Of a stretch of 64,000 nt of DNA, positions 7,021-15,831 are shown piece by piece; the first letter of the stretch is position 1; each line of letters starts with the position of its first letter. Both the position numbers and the translations under genes were made by a program. The stretch comes from Firmicutes bacterium UBA6806. Its GTDB lineage: Bacteria > Bacillota > Clostridia > Peptostreptococcales > Acidaminobacteraceae. The stretch spans positions 26,099 to 90,098 of the forward strand of contig DKFC01000022.1 in the NCBI GenBank assembly GCA_002452745.1, given 5' to 3'. The notes under the pieces were generated by a model, which ran no database searches, was not told where the DNA came from, and was given only the letters and a program-made list of their open reading frames with translations.

Positions 7021-8079
7021 ATGTCGAGAACAATAGTGGTAAAAACCCCTTTAAACACCTACGATATCAGCATTGAATCCAATTGGCTAGACCTCGATTC
7101 GATTATTGGTGGCAGAAAGTGTTTGATTGTAACAGATGAGACTGTGTATACACATTATGAATCACTGCTCTCATCCAGGGACTGTGTGATTTTGCCAAGT
7201 GGCGAAGAGACGAAGAGCTTCAAATACTATCTAAGGCTTATTGATGCATTACAAGAGAGACGTTTCAACCGTTCTAGCCTTTTAATCGCCTTTGGCGGCG
7301 GTGTTATTGGAGACCTCACGGGATTTGTGGCATCAACGTACATGCGCGGCATATCACTTGTACAGATTCCAACGACATTGCTCTCCATGGTGGACAGCAG
7401 TGTAGGCGGCAAAGTCGCCATCAACCATCCAAATGCCAAAAATCTCATTGGCTCATTTTATCAACCCGAAGCTGTATATGTTGACTTGGCCTTCTTAAAA
7501 ACACTGGAGCCTAAAGTGCTTTCAGATGGTATGGCGGAGGTCATAAAATACGGTTTGGGATTCGATTCAAAATTATTTTCAATTCTTGAAAAACTATCGC
7601 TTGAAACGCTTCTGCTTCCAGAGAACGAACAAACTTTGACAGATATCGTTGCAAGGTGCTGTGAACTCAAAGCACAAATCGTCGGAGAAGATGAACGAGA
7701 CACAGCAGAAAGACAACTCTTAAATTTAGGGCATACCGTGGGACATGCAATTGAACAACACTACCTTTATAAGCGCTATACGCATGGTGCTGCGGTGGCT
7801 ATTGGCATGAATGTCAAATCGCAACTTGCCAAGTATCAAGGAAGACTTACAGAAGAAGAATATAGGCGAATTGACAATTTACTTTTGCAATTTGAACTGC
7901 CGCATAATATAGAAGTGACAGAAGACTGGCCCGAAATTTTAAAGGCAGTACATCTGGATAAGAAATCAACTCTCGACGCTATAAACTGGGTTCAAGTGGA
8001 TTCTGTTGGACACTGTAGCCTGAAAGAAATAACGTTTGAAGAACTGATAAAGTCCGTTATGGAAATCGTGACATTATAA
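7021..8079 (+). CDS. aroB: 3-dehydroquinate synthase
   Basis: Converts DAHP to 3-dehydroquinate using NAD+ and a divalent metal in the cytoplasm. The 352-aa length is normal. Landmarks are FGGGVIGDLTGFVAS and PTTLLSMVDSSVGGKVAIN (NAD/phosphate binding), MAEVIKYG with the metal-ligand Glu, and NLGHTVGHAIEQ with metal-ligand His. The start ATG follows an AAGAGGAG site. It lies 74 bp after tyrA, separated by a hairpin, and is followed by a 111-bp gap before aroA that holds no recognised element, so it is most simply part of the same attenuated operon. Confidence 0.95.
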   Translation: MSRTIVVKTPLNTYDISIESNWLDLDSIIGGRKCLIVTDETVYTHYESLLSSRDCVILPSGEETKSFKYYLRLIDALQERRFNRSSLLIAFGGGVIGDLTGFVASTYMRGISLVQIPTTLLSMVDSSVGGKVAINHPNAKNLIGSFYQPEAVYVDLAFLKTLEPKVLSDGMAEVIKYGLGFDSKLFSILEKLSLETLLLPENEQTLTDIVARCCELKAQIVGEDERDTAERQLLNLGHTVGHAIEQHYLYKRYTHGAAVAIGMNVKSQLAKYQGRLTEEEYRRIDNLLLQFELPHNIEVTEDWPEILKAVHLDKKSTLDAINWVQVDSVGHCSLKEITFEELIKSVMEIVTL

Positions 8080-8190
8080 CAGGTGATCTGCAACATCAAT
8101 TTTACGAACACGCAGAGTGAGCTTAATTGGAAGTGGTTAAAGGAACAGATGAAAAGATAAGTTGAAATAGGAGAATAGGACGGTGCTATA

Positions 8191-9525
8191 ATGGAGAAGA
8201 AATCAATTGTAATAAATCCCAGAAAGTTATCTGGTGCGGTGAATATACCACCCTCCAAGAGCTTGAGCCATAGGGGCATTATGTGTGCGGGACTTTCAAA
8301 GACAGTATCCGTTGTGGACAACCTCATCTACTCAGATGACATATCCACAACGATTCAAGCGATGAAACAGTTTGGAATGGAAGTGCTTAAAGAGGAAAAA
8401 ATAGGGGAGCGATATAAACTTACCCTTCAAAATAAAAAAATTGAAGACTTTGAAGAATCGGGAACCAAGATGGTGCAGATGAAGACGGCGATTAATTGCA
8501 GTGAATCGGGAACCACCATTAGGTTCATGATGCCCTTTTTTACATTCTCTGATGAACCTTTGACATTTAAGGGCAGAGGGCGGCTGGTGGAACGACCTTA
8601 TGAGACGTTTTACAAGATTTTAAGAGAAAAGGGTGTTGCATACGAGACGACCAATGGACTGCTACCTGTGACTATCAAAGGAGAATTACCGTCAGGCGAG
8701 TTTAAGATGGCTGGAAATGTCAGCTCACAATTCATCAGTGGATTAATGCTGGTTTTGCCACTTTTAAAGGGGGATTCGACTATTGAATTAACCACTCCAC
8801 TTGAATCCAAGGGCTATGTGGACATGACAGTGGATACAAGTGAGAAGTTTGGCGTCGAAATTGAAAACAGAGCACATGAGACCTATCTTATAAAAGGTGG
8901 ACAAACCTACAAGGGTACCCATTACACGGTGGAAGGCGACTACTCACAGGCGGCGTTTTGGTTAGTGGCTTCCTGTATTGGCAACGATGTTCTGCTCAGG
9001 GGCATGCAACCCAAATCACTACAAGGCGATCAGGAAATTTTGCAAATCATAGAGGCGTTAGGTGCTGAAATTGTATGGAATCAAGATGAGTTAGCTGTCG
9101 GTAGGCAATCGCTCGATGGAATCGTCGTCGATGCTTCTCAGTGTCCAGATATTGTTCCGGTACTCACTGTACTGCTTAGCCTTGCCAGGGGGACATCTGA
9201 AATCATCAACGCAGGCAGGTTGAGAATTAAGGAATCTGATAGACTAAACGCCATTTGTACAGAACTCAATAAAATGGGCGGCAATGTGGAAGAAAAGCCT
9301 GAAGGACTTGTTATACATGGCGTTCAGGGATTTAAAGGTGCAAAAGTGGATTCGTGGAATGACCATAGGATTGCAATGGCACTGGCAATAGCCGCATCAA
9401 GAGCAGATGGCGATGTGGAGATAACAGGATATGAATCCGTGAGAAAATCCTATCCGATGTTCTGGAAGGACTACGAAATGCTGGGAGGTCAGATTCATGG
9501 GGAGTCAGATTGGAAAAACTTTTAA
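8191..9525 (+). CDS. aroA: 3-phosphoshikimate 1-carboxyvinyltransferase (EPSP synthase)
   Basis: Transfers enolpyruvate from PEP to shikimate-3-phosphate. The 444-aa two-lobed enzyme shows PPSKSLSHRGIM at the N-terminus (PEP/S3P-binding Lys, Ser, Arg), SESGTTIRFMMP in place of the common LGNSGT loop, VEGDYSQAAFW, RLRIKESDRLNAI and WNDHRIAMALAIAA. The ribosome site before the ATG is weak. The 3' end overlaps aroC by 29 bp, implying translational coupling. SESGTT rather than GNAGT around the PEP site is a feature seen in class II-like enzymes; whether it alters inhibitor sensitivity cannot be judged here. Confidence 0.95.
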   Translation: MEKKSIVINPRKLSGAVNIPPSKSLSHRGIMCAGLSKTVSVVDNLIYSDDISTTIQAMKQFGMEVLKEEKIGERYKLTLQNKKIEDFEESGTKMVQMKTAINCSESGTTIRFMMPFFTFSDEPLTFKGRGRLVERPYETFYKILREKGVAYETTNGLLPVTIKGELPSGEFKMAGNVSSQFISGLMLVLPLLKGDSTIELTTPLESKGYVDMTVDTSEKFGVEIENRAHETYLIKGGQTYKGTHYTVEGDYSQAAFWLVASCIGNDVLLRGMQPKSLQGDQEILQIIEALGAEIVWNQDELAVGRQSLDGIVVDASQCPDIVPVLTVLLSLARGTSEIINAGRLRIKESDRLNAICTELNKMGGNVEEKPEGLVIHGVQGFKGAKVDSWNDHRIAMALAIAASRADGDVEITGYESVRKSYPMFWKDYEMLGGQIHGESDWKNF

Positions 9526-10585
9526 GACCACTGTCTTTGGAGAATCTCACGGGACAGCTGTGGGCTGTGTCATAGAGGGAATCCCTGCGGGGACGGTGTT
9601 GGATATGGCACACATAAAGAAGCGAATGTCGCAGAGGCGACCGGGACAGGGGACGCATTCAACACCAAGACAGGAGAAGGATAGTTTTGAGATCGTCAGC
9701 GGTTTAGTGGAAGATGTGACAACTGGAACACCTCTGACGATGTTGATTCGAAACCACGATACGCGCTCAAAAGACTATAGTAGAACCAAGGACTTGATGA
9801 GACCATCACATGCAGATTTTACAGGACATGTAAAGTGGGATGGCAACAATGACTATAGAGGAGGAGGTCATTTTTCGGCAAGGCTCACAGCGGCACTTGT
9901 GTTCTCTGGCGCTATTGCAGAGCAATTGCTGAAGGCGATGGGAATAGACATTTTGACTCAGATTGAATCCATTGGCAGTCAAACGGCGGAAAGTCTTGTC
10001 ATAAGACCTGAACTGGAATCTTTAAGGATGGCTTTCGATGAAAAAGGTATTTGGATAAGCTCAGAGCATGAAGCCTCCTTTCTTGAGGAGGTGGAGCAGG
10101 CACGAAGTGAACTGGATTCTGTAGGTGGTGTTGTGGAAACGATTGTTACAGGAATGCCCGTTGGCATAGGGGGCCCAATGTTTGATACCATAGAGGGAAG
10201 ACTTTCTTATGGGCTGTTTGGCATTCCAGCAGTTAAGGGCATCAGCTTTGGTGACGGTTTTGCATTTGGAGCGGCAAGGGGCTCAGAGGTCAACGATGCC
10301 TTCGGTATAAAAGAGGGGCAAATTGTCACTGAGACCAACCACAACGGGGGGATAAACGGCGGTATCTCAAATGGAATGCCAATCCATTTCAGATGCGTGT
10401 TTAAACCGACGCCTTCTATTGCAAGAGAGCAGAAGACTGTGAATATCAAGACAATGACAGAAGAAACACTTCAAATTGAAGGCAGGCATGACCCTTGCGT
10501 GGCAATTAGAGGGGCAATCGTGGTCAAAGCGGTAACTGCTATGACTCTTTATGATCTCATTAGAACGGAGGCACCTCATGTGTAA
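9497..10585 (+). CDS. aroC: Chorismate synthase
   Basis: Anti-elimination of phosphate from EPSP to give chorismate, needing reduced FMN. The 362-aa protein begins with the expected IGKTFKTTVFGESHG, then RRPGQGTHSTPRQEKD, GGGHFSARLTAALVFSGAIA, and ends with a region containing RHDPCVAIRGAIVVKAVTAM. The start overlaps the end of aroA by 29 bp, with GGGAGGT upstream inside aroA. The stop overlaps pheA by 8 bp. This tight packing supports one co-translated unit. No flavin reductase domain is fused, so it is the monofunctional bacterial form. Confidence 0.96.
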   Translation: MGSQIGKTFKTTVFGESHGTAVGCVIEGIPAGTVLDMAHIKKRMSQRRPGQGTHSTPRQEKDSFEIVSGLVEDVTTGTPLTMLIRNHDTRSKDYSRTKDLMRPSHADFTGHVKWDGNNDYRGGGHFSARLTAALVFSGAIAEQLLKAMGIDILTQIESIGSQTAESLVIRPELESLRMAFDEKGIWISSEHEASFLEEVEQARSELDSVGGVVETIVTGMPVGIGGPMFDTIEGRLSYGLFGIPAVKGISFGDGFAFGAARGSEVNDAFGIKEGQIVTETNHNGGINGGISNGMPIHFRCVFKPTPSIAREQKTVNIKTMTEETLQIEGRHDPCVAIRGAIVVKAVTAMTLYDLIRTEAPHV

Positions 10586-11396
10586 GATAGCGATTCAAGG
10601 CGTTGAGGGTGCATATAGCTATGAGGCGATGCTTCAAAAATACGGAGAGGTCTCCTATAAGTGCCATGAGACCTTTGATGGTGTTTTTGAGGCGGTTGAG
10701 ACAGGTGTCAGCGAGCTGGGGATTCTGCCAATCGAAAATTCATCAACTGGCAGCATAACGGCGGTATATGATTTATTGAATCACTATGATGTCAAAATTG
10801 TGGGTGAAACCACTTTGAGGATTACGCATAACCTAATGGCTTCAACACCTGTGGATATTAAAGAAATAAAGACGGTTTATTCACATCAGCAGGGGTTTGA
10901 CCAATGCCAGTCCTTTTTTAGAAAACATGAACACTTAAATGCGATTCCCTATAAGAACACAGCTCTGAGTGCGCAGAAAGTGTCGCTTGAAGGTGATTCG
11001 ACTCAGGCAGCAGTGGCCAGTGCACTAGCAGCAAAGGAATTCGGCCTATATATAATAGAAGAAAACATCAACGACCAAATCAATAATTTTACGCGGTTTA
11101 TCGTCATCAGCAAAAATGCCATAAGGGATTCTGAGGCAAATAAGATTTCGTTCCAGTCAGTTATAGATCATACACCGGGAACGCTGTATAAGATGTTGAG
11201 CTGTTTTGAGACGGAGAAAATCAACCTCATGAAGATTGAATCTAGACCTATACGCAATAAGCCTTGGGAGTACATCTTCTATATTGACTTTGAGGGCAAT
11301 TTAGAAAATGAGTCCACATTGAGGGCGTTGGATCACATTAAACATTACTCAAATGCTTTTAAGATGCTCGGGAACTATAGAAAGGGAGAGGCGTGA
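10578..11396 (+). CDS. pheA: Prephenate dehydratase with C-terminal ACT domain
   Basis: Converts prephenate to phenylpyruvate, the committed step to phenylalanine. The 272-aa protein has the periplasmic-binding-like catalytic fold with GVEGAYSYEA, LPIENSSTGSITAVYDLL and the catalytic Thr in NFTRFIVIS, followed by an ACT domain (about 190-270) with the ESRP Phe-binding motif, so feedback inhibition by Phe is expected. It is monofunctional: no chorismate mutase domain precedes it. The ATG at 10578 is preceded by GGAGG and overlaps the aroC stop; a longer in-frame start at 10551 would place the ribosome site inside the gene. Confidence 0.95.
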   Translation: MCKIAIQGVEGAYSYEAMLQKYGEVSYKCHETFDGVFEAVETGVSELGILPIENSSTGSITAVYDLLNHYDVKIVGETTLRITHNLMASTPVDIKEIKTVYSHQQGFDQCQSFFRKHEHLNAIPYKNTALSAQKVSLEGDSTQAAVASALAAKEFGLYIIEENINDQINNFTRFIVISKNAIRDSEANKISFQSVIDHTPGTLYKMLSCFETEKINLMKIESRPIRNKPWEYIFYIDFEGNLENESTLRALDHIKHYSNAFKMLGNYRKGEA

Positions 11397-11400
11397 CAAC

Positions 11401-12186
11401 ATGAGACAATTTGGATTACTGGGAAGAGGCATTTCCTATAGTCTTTCGCCAAAGATGCATGCTGCCCTCTATGAAAGCATGGAGATAAAGGCAACTTATG
11501 AACTTGTGGATGGAGAGCTGGCAGAGGTTCTATCAAAATTGAGGACACTTGATGGCTTTAATATTACAATCCCTTATAAACAGGAGATTATGCCGTATCT
11601 GGTAAGTATTGATCCTGCGGCTCAGCGAATTGGAGCAGTCAATACGGTGGTGGCAGATGAAGCGGGGTGGCATGGATACAACACGGATTATCACGGTTTT
11701 AGAGAAACGGTAAAGGGTCTTATTCAAAGGGATGTGACCAGTGCGATTATACTTGGAACGGGTGGCGCTGCCAAAGCGGTCTATTATGCTCTAAAGGATA
11801 TGGGTGCATCTAAGATATATGTCATATCAAGGCATCTTGGCGCAACTTTTGAAGGCATCCCATGTCTGAGCTATGAAATGCTTGAAGCAGGTGACATCTG
11901 TTCAGATTTGCTGGTTAATTGTACACCTGTGGGGACGAATGGCAAAAAAGATCATCAGATGAGTCCTGTTTCTGAGAAAGTGGTTTCAAAACAGGGTGCT
12001 GTGATAGACTTAATCTACAATCCTGAAAGAACGCCTCTTTTAAAGATAGCTGAGGGTATGAACATCCCTGTGTCAAATGGCCTTAAAATGCTTGTGGTTC
12101 AAGCTATTTATGCTGAAAAATTCTGGTTTCCAGAGAGAGAGGTAGACGTTCAAAAGCTCTATGAAATCATTGTGAGGGCACTTTAA
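11401..12186 (+). CDS. aroE: Shikimate dehydrogenase (NADP)
   Basis: Reduces 3-dehydroshikimate to shikimate. The 261-aa protein shows the substrate-binding SYSLSPKMHAAL, NITIPYKQ with the catalytic Lys, GAVNTVV, the NADP-binding glycine-rich loop LGTGGAAKAV, NCTPVGTNG and a C-terminal NGLKMLVVQA. It is slightly shorter than the usual 270-285 aa. The start at 11401 follows GGGAGAGG and is 4 bp after the pheA stop; a longer upstream start would overlap pheA heavily. It closes the operon, since a very stable terminator follows. Confidence 0.95.
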   Translation: MRQFGLLGRGISYSLSPKMHAALYESMEIKATYELVDGELAEVLSKLRTLDGFNITIPYKQEIMPYLVSIDPAAQRIGAVNTVVADEAGWHGYNTDYHGFRETVKGLIQRDVTSAIILGTGGAAKAVYYALKDMGASKIYVISRHLGATFEGIPCLSYEMLEAGDICSDLLVNCTPVGTNGKKDHQMSPVSEKVVSKQGAVIDLIYNPERTPLLKIAEGMNIPVSNGLKMLVVQAIYAEKFWFPEREVDVQKLYEIIVRAL

Positions 12187-12221
12187 AACTCGAATGGAAT
12201 TAAATCGTGGAAGTCGATAAT

Positions 12222-12276
12222 AGATGTCCATTCTTTGTACAAGAATCTGTACAAAGAATGGACATCTGTGTTTTTT
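12222..12276 (+). terminator. Strong terminator at the end of the aro operon
   Basis: A perfect 20-bp stem (12222-12241 with 12248-12267), 6-nt loop, then GTGTTTTTT. Confidence 0.9.
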
Positions 12277-12367
12277 GAGAACACTTTAGAGGCGTGGAAT
12301 GTAGTGTATAAACCCACCAATCATTTGAAATTGCTTAAGTTAAAAAAATATCAAACAATGGCAAAGG

Positions 12368-12384
12368 TTGGCATTATACTTGCA
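12368..12384 (+). promoter_or_regulatory. Sigma-54 (-24/-12) promoter of the liv transporter operon
   Basis: TTGGCATTATACTTGCA matches the sigma-54 consensus (YTGGCAC N5 TTGCW) at the key GG and GC with the required 10-bp spacing. It lies 35 bp before livH. No convincing sigma-A promoter is seen in 12277-12419. Confidence 0.82.
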
Positions 12385-12419
12385 GATTATAAGAGTACAC
12401 TGCATTAAGGAGGGGAAGA

Positions 12420-13292
12420 ATGACACTTTTTTTTCAAAATATAGTAGGAGGCATGCAATCTGCCAGTATGTATGGACTGGCTGCACTGGGATTGGTTTTG
12501 ATTTATAAGACCACTGGTGTCATCAATTTTGCCCAGGGGGAACTGGGAATGTTTCATGCATTTGTCGCAGCGGCTCTTTTTGCATCTGGCGTTCCAGCAG
12601 GACTGGCAGTGCTGATGACGTTGATTATAGCAGGAGGTGTGGGATTTTTAATTGAGTGGGGCATCATGAGGCATGCTGTGAAGATTGATCCCCTTGGAAA
12701 AATGATTATGACAATGGGATTGGTAATGGTGGCACAGGGACTTGCACCGATGTTCTTTGGCAATAACCCGCTTTATTTTCCAAAACTCCTCCAAGGAGAC
12801 CCGATATCGTTGTTTGGCATATCAATTCTGCCCAATACGATTCTCATCATCTGCATCACTCTAGCTATTATGGCGGTGCTATTTTATGTGCTTCAAAAGA
12901 CAAGGTGGGGGTTGGCAATACGAGTAACTGCTGAAAATGTCAACACGGCGAGAATGATGGGCATTCCCACGCAGAGGGTTTCGTTGGTCATTTGGATAAT
13001 CGGAACTGTGCTGGGTGCTCTGGCGGCGATTATGGTAGCGCCGCTGACAACTGTCAATGTCAGCATGATGGCGGATATACATCTCAAATCGTTTATATCA
13101 GCTGTGTTAGGCGGATTTGCAACTTTTTACGGCCCAGTGGTAGGCGCATTTATCATTGGAATGTTCAATAATCTGTTGGGATTCTACGTGTCTTCCAAAT
13201 GGGCGACGGCTATCTTGTACGTATTTATATTGATGGTGCTCATCCTCAAGCCAACAGGACTATTTGGCAAAAAATATGTTAAGAAAGTGTAG
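12420..13292 (+). CDS. livH: Branched-chain-amino-acid-type ABC transporter permease (LivH family)
   Basis: A 290-aa integral membrane protein with about eight hydrophobic segments and the LivH signature around VINFAQGELGMF near residue 40, plus the cytoplasmic coupling region RWGLAIRVTAENVNTARMMGI. With LivM, LivG and LivF it forms the inner membrane importer for branched-chain amino acids or related amides. First gene after a sigma-54 promoter, with AAGGAGGGG ribosome site. Liv-family systems also carry urea, short amides and aromatic compounds, so the substrate is open. Confidence 0.9.
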   Translation: MTLFFQNIVGGMQSASMYGLAALGLVLIYKTTGVINFAQGELGMFHAFVAAALFASGVPAGLAVLMTLIIAGGVGFLIEWGIMRHAVKIDPLGKMIMTMGLVMVAQGLAPMFFGNNPLYFPKLLQGDPISLFGISILPNTILIICITLAIMAVLFYVLQKTRWGLAIRVTAENVNTARMMGIPTQRVSLVIWIIGTVLGALAAIMVAPLTTVNVSMMADIHLKSFISAVLGGFATFYGPVVGAFIIGMFNNLLGFYVSSKWATAILYVFILMVLILKPTGLFGKKYVKKV

Positions 13293-13300
13293 GTGTCAGC

Positions 13301-14320
13301 GTGAAATTATTTAGTCATAAACCGATTCAATATTGCCTTTTCGGGATTCTTGCAATTGTACTTCCCATGCTTCTAAATGTGAAGGGGTCGACGTTTACAC
13401 TGCTTGCATCCATCGGAATTATTGCGATTGCCTCATTGGGTTTCAATATTCTACTTGGATTTTCAGGTCAAATATCTCTAGGGCATGGTGCTTTTATGGG
13501 GATGGGGGCATATGTCTCAGCCTATCTGGTGGAAAAGATGAACTTGCCGTTTATCATGGGACTTGTCATGGCAGCTATTATTCCCCTTCTAGTTGGATTC
13601 ATCCTCGGCTTGATTGCACTGAGGCTTGAGGGTCATTACTTAGCGATAGCCACTTTGGGATTTGCCGTGGTGATTGAGGAGATGTTTGCCGAGTTTTCTC
13701 AGTATACTGGCGGATGGTCTGGAACCAAAGCGGGTTTTCCCGTGATATTCGGTTACAAGTTTGACAAGACATCTGTGTACATGCTGGTGGTGCTGGTTTT
13801 GGTGGGGCTGATGATCGCCACCTATAACTTTATGAAATCATCCACCGGAAGAGCGCTTGTGGCTATGAAGAAAAGCGAACATGCGGCACAGGCCATGGGT
13901 GTGAGTCTTTTTAAATACAAATTGCTGGCCTTTTCACTCAGCACAATGTACGCGGGAATTGCAGGCAGTTTATACATTCACTTCTTTAGATTTTGCGAAC
14001 CTAAACTATGGGGAATCTCCTTATCGTTGGATTTACTAGCAAGTGTAGTCATCGGTGGACTTGGCACAATAGGCGGCGCAGTTGTGGGCGTGGCCTTCCT
14101 CAAACTCTTGCCGACACTCCTCCAGGGTGTTCCCATCCTGGGAGATATTCACGGATTGGCATTTGTGCTGACTGGAGTGAGTATCATTGTGTTCATCATG
14201 TTCTATCCAAAGGGATTGATTAATATTCCCGCCGATCTCATAAAGACATTTAAATCTCGCAGTAAAGTGCACAAGGTTACGAAAGGGGGAAGCGGTCATG
14301 GAATCGGTGTTGAAGATTGA
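13301..14320 (+). CDS. livM: Branched-chain-amino-acid-type ABC transporter permease (LivM family)
   Basis: A 339-aa membrane protein with roughly nine to ten hydrophobic segments. It has the family motif LGFSGQISLGHGAFMGMGAY and the coupling-loop region STGRALVAMKKSEHAAQAMGV, pairing with LivH as the second permease subunit. It starts with GTG and a weak AGGTG site 8 bp after livH. The C-terminus is a charged tail that overlaps livG by 23 bp, so translation is coupled. Confidence 0.9.
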   Translation: MKLFSHKPIQYCLFGILAIVLPMLLNVKGSTFTLLASIGIIAIASLGFNILLGFSGQISLGHGAFMGMGAYVSAYLVEKMNLPFIMGLVMAAIIPLLVGFILGLIALRLEGHYLAIATLGFAVVIEEMFAEFSQYTGGWSGTKAGFPVIFGYKFDKTSVYMLVVLVLVGLMIATYNFMKSSTGRALVAMKKSEHAAQAMGVSLFKYKLLAFSLSTMYAGIAGSLYIHFFRFCEPKLWGISLSLDLLASVVIGGLGTIGGAVVGVAFLKLLPTLLQGVPILGDIHGLAFVLTGVSIIVFIMFYPKGLINIPADLIKTFKSRSKVHKVTKGGSGHGIGVED

Positions 14321-15089
14321 AAATTTATCCATTAGCTTTGGGGGATTAAAGGCAATTGATGACCTCAGTTTTGAGATAGGGGATAAGATGATTTACGGAC
14401 TCATTGGGCCAAACGGTGCGGGTAAAACAACGGTTTTTAACTGTATCACCAAGTTTTATACGCCAAGTTCGGGCAGTGTCAAGTTTAAAGACAATCAGGG
14501 AAATATGGTTGAACTTACGGATTACAGGGTTCATGAAATTGTGAAACTGGGGCTGGTAAGAACGTTTCAAAATGTGGAACTCATCAAGGATTTATCCATT
14601 ATAGACAACTTGTTGATCGGTGCTCATTCTCAATACAAATCAACAGTTCTAGAGCAGGCATTGATGCTGAGACGAGCCAGAAGAGAGGAAAGGCGAATTA
14701 GAGAGAAGGCCATGCGGATATTGAGTGATTTAGGACTTGAGGACAAGGCAGAAGAAATAGCAGGCTCTCAACCTTACGGCGTCTTAAAAAACGTTGAGCT
14801 GGCGAGGACGCTTATGAGCGATCCAAAGCTGATTATCATAGACGAGCCAGCGGCAGGACTAAATGAGACAGAGACGGAATTGCTGGCAGGGCTTATACGG
14901 AAGATTCGAGATACCTATAACTGCGCTGTTCTGATGGTCGAGCATGATATGGGGTTGGTTATGAGCACTTGTGAGAGGATTTGTGCCATTAGTTTTGGAA
15001 AGAAACTGGCTGAGGGAACACCTGAGGAAATCAAGCAAAATAAAGAGGTTCAAGAGGCATACCTCGGAAGGGAGGATGACCATGCTTAG
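14298..15089 (+). CDS. livG: Liv-type ABC transporter ATP-binding protein (LivG family)
   Basis: A 263-aa ATPase with Walker A GPNGAGKTT, a LivG-type insertion giving a long spacer before the signature, Walker B LIIIDEPAAGLN and switch His in MVEHDMGLV. The signature motif is unusual: where LSxGQ is expected the protein reads SQPYGVLKNVELA, so the canonical LSGGQ Ser/Gly/Gln are replaced. This loop is YGxQR in most LivG proteins; here it is YGVLK, so the Gln and Arg are lost. The start follows GGGGGA within livM and the stop overlaps livF by 8 bp. Confidence 0.9.
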   Translation: MESVLKIENLSISFGGLKAIDDLSFEIGDKMIYGLIGPNGAGKTTVFNCITKFYTPSSGSVKFKDNQGNMVELTDYRVHEIVKLGLVRTFQNVELIKDLSIIDNLLIGAHSQYKSTVLEQALMLRRARREERRIREKAMRILSDLGLEDKAEEIAGSQPYGVLKNVELARTLMSDPKLIIIDEPAAGLNETETELLAGLIRKIRDTYNCAVLMVEHDMGLVMSTCERICAISFGKKLAEGTPEEIKQNKEVQEAYLGREDDHA

Positions 15090-15795
15090 ACTGGAGGGCA
15101 TTAGAGCTTCTTATGGCAGTATCACTGCCGTGAAGGGTATTGATATACAGGTTCCAAGTGGTAAAATTGTTGCCTTGCTGGGCTCAAACGGAGCGGGCAA
15201 AACATCCACTTTAAAAGCGATTTCAGGCATGCTTGCTCTGGATGAAGGTTGTATCAAATTAAAAGAACAGTCCATAAGTGGTTATGCACCTGAAAAAATC
15301 GCACAAATGGGTGTGGTTCAATCTCCAGAGGGACGGCAGATATTTGTGTCGCTGACAGTGGAAGAAAACTTAAGGGTTGGTGCTTTTAACGAGAGGCGTA
15401 GTGCCGTTATAAAGGAGCGTTTGACGTCTGTCTATGAAGTCTTTCCAAGGCTGAAAGAGAGAAGTCGGCAGGTTGCGGGAACTCTATCTGGAGGGGAGCA
15501 GCAGATGCTGGCAATTGGAAGAGCGCTGATGGCATCACCGGAGGTGTTGCTGTTGGATGAGCCGTCGCTGGGCCTTGCGCCTTTGATTGTAAAGGACATA
15601 TTTGAAATTATATTGAAGTTGAACCAAAAGGGCGTCACCATTTTGATTGTTGAGCAAAATGCACTTCAAACGCTCAAAATTGCCGATTATGCATATGTGC
15701 TAGAGACTGGCAAGGTCATTATGGAGGGAAAGGGATCCGATTTGCTTCAAGATGAACGCGTTATAGAGGCGTATCTGGGAGGCAGTAAGTCATAA
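15082..15795 (+). CDS. livF: Liv-type ABC transporter ATP-binding protein (LivF family)
   Basis: A 237-aa ATPase with Walker A GSNGAGKTS, canonical signature LSGGEQQMLAIGRALM, Walker B VLLLDEPSLGLAP and the His-switch region replaced by the normal LivF form ILIVEQNAL. It forms a heterodimer with LivG. The ATG at 15082 follows GGGAGG by 6 nt and overlaps the livG stop; an in-frame ATG 6 bp upstream is too close to that site. Because LivF keeps a good signature while LivG does not, ATP hydrolysis may be asymmetric (inference). Confidence 0.93.
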   Translation: MLRLEGIRASYGSITAVKGIDIQVPSGKIVALLGSNGAGKTSTLKAISGMLALDEGCIKLKEQSISGYAPEKIAQMGVVQSPEGRQIFVSLTVEENLRVGAFNERRSAVIKERLTSVYEVFPRLKERSRQVAGTLSGGEQQMLAIGRALMASPEVLLLDEPSLGLAPLIVKDIFEIILKLNQKGVTILIVEQNALQTLKIADYAYVLETGKVIMEGKGSDLLQDERVIEAYLGGSKS

Positions 15796-15831
15796 ATCTG
15801 GTCACATATAATTGAGTAGGAGGAGAAAGAG

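Noticed and set aside
8162..8192. Internal promoter TTGAAA...TATAAT before aroA
   Set aside because: Spacer is 19 bp and the -10 overlaps the start codon, which would give no usable leader.
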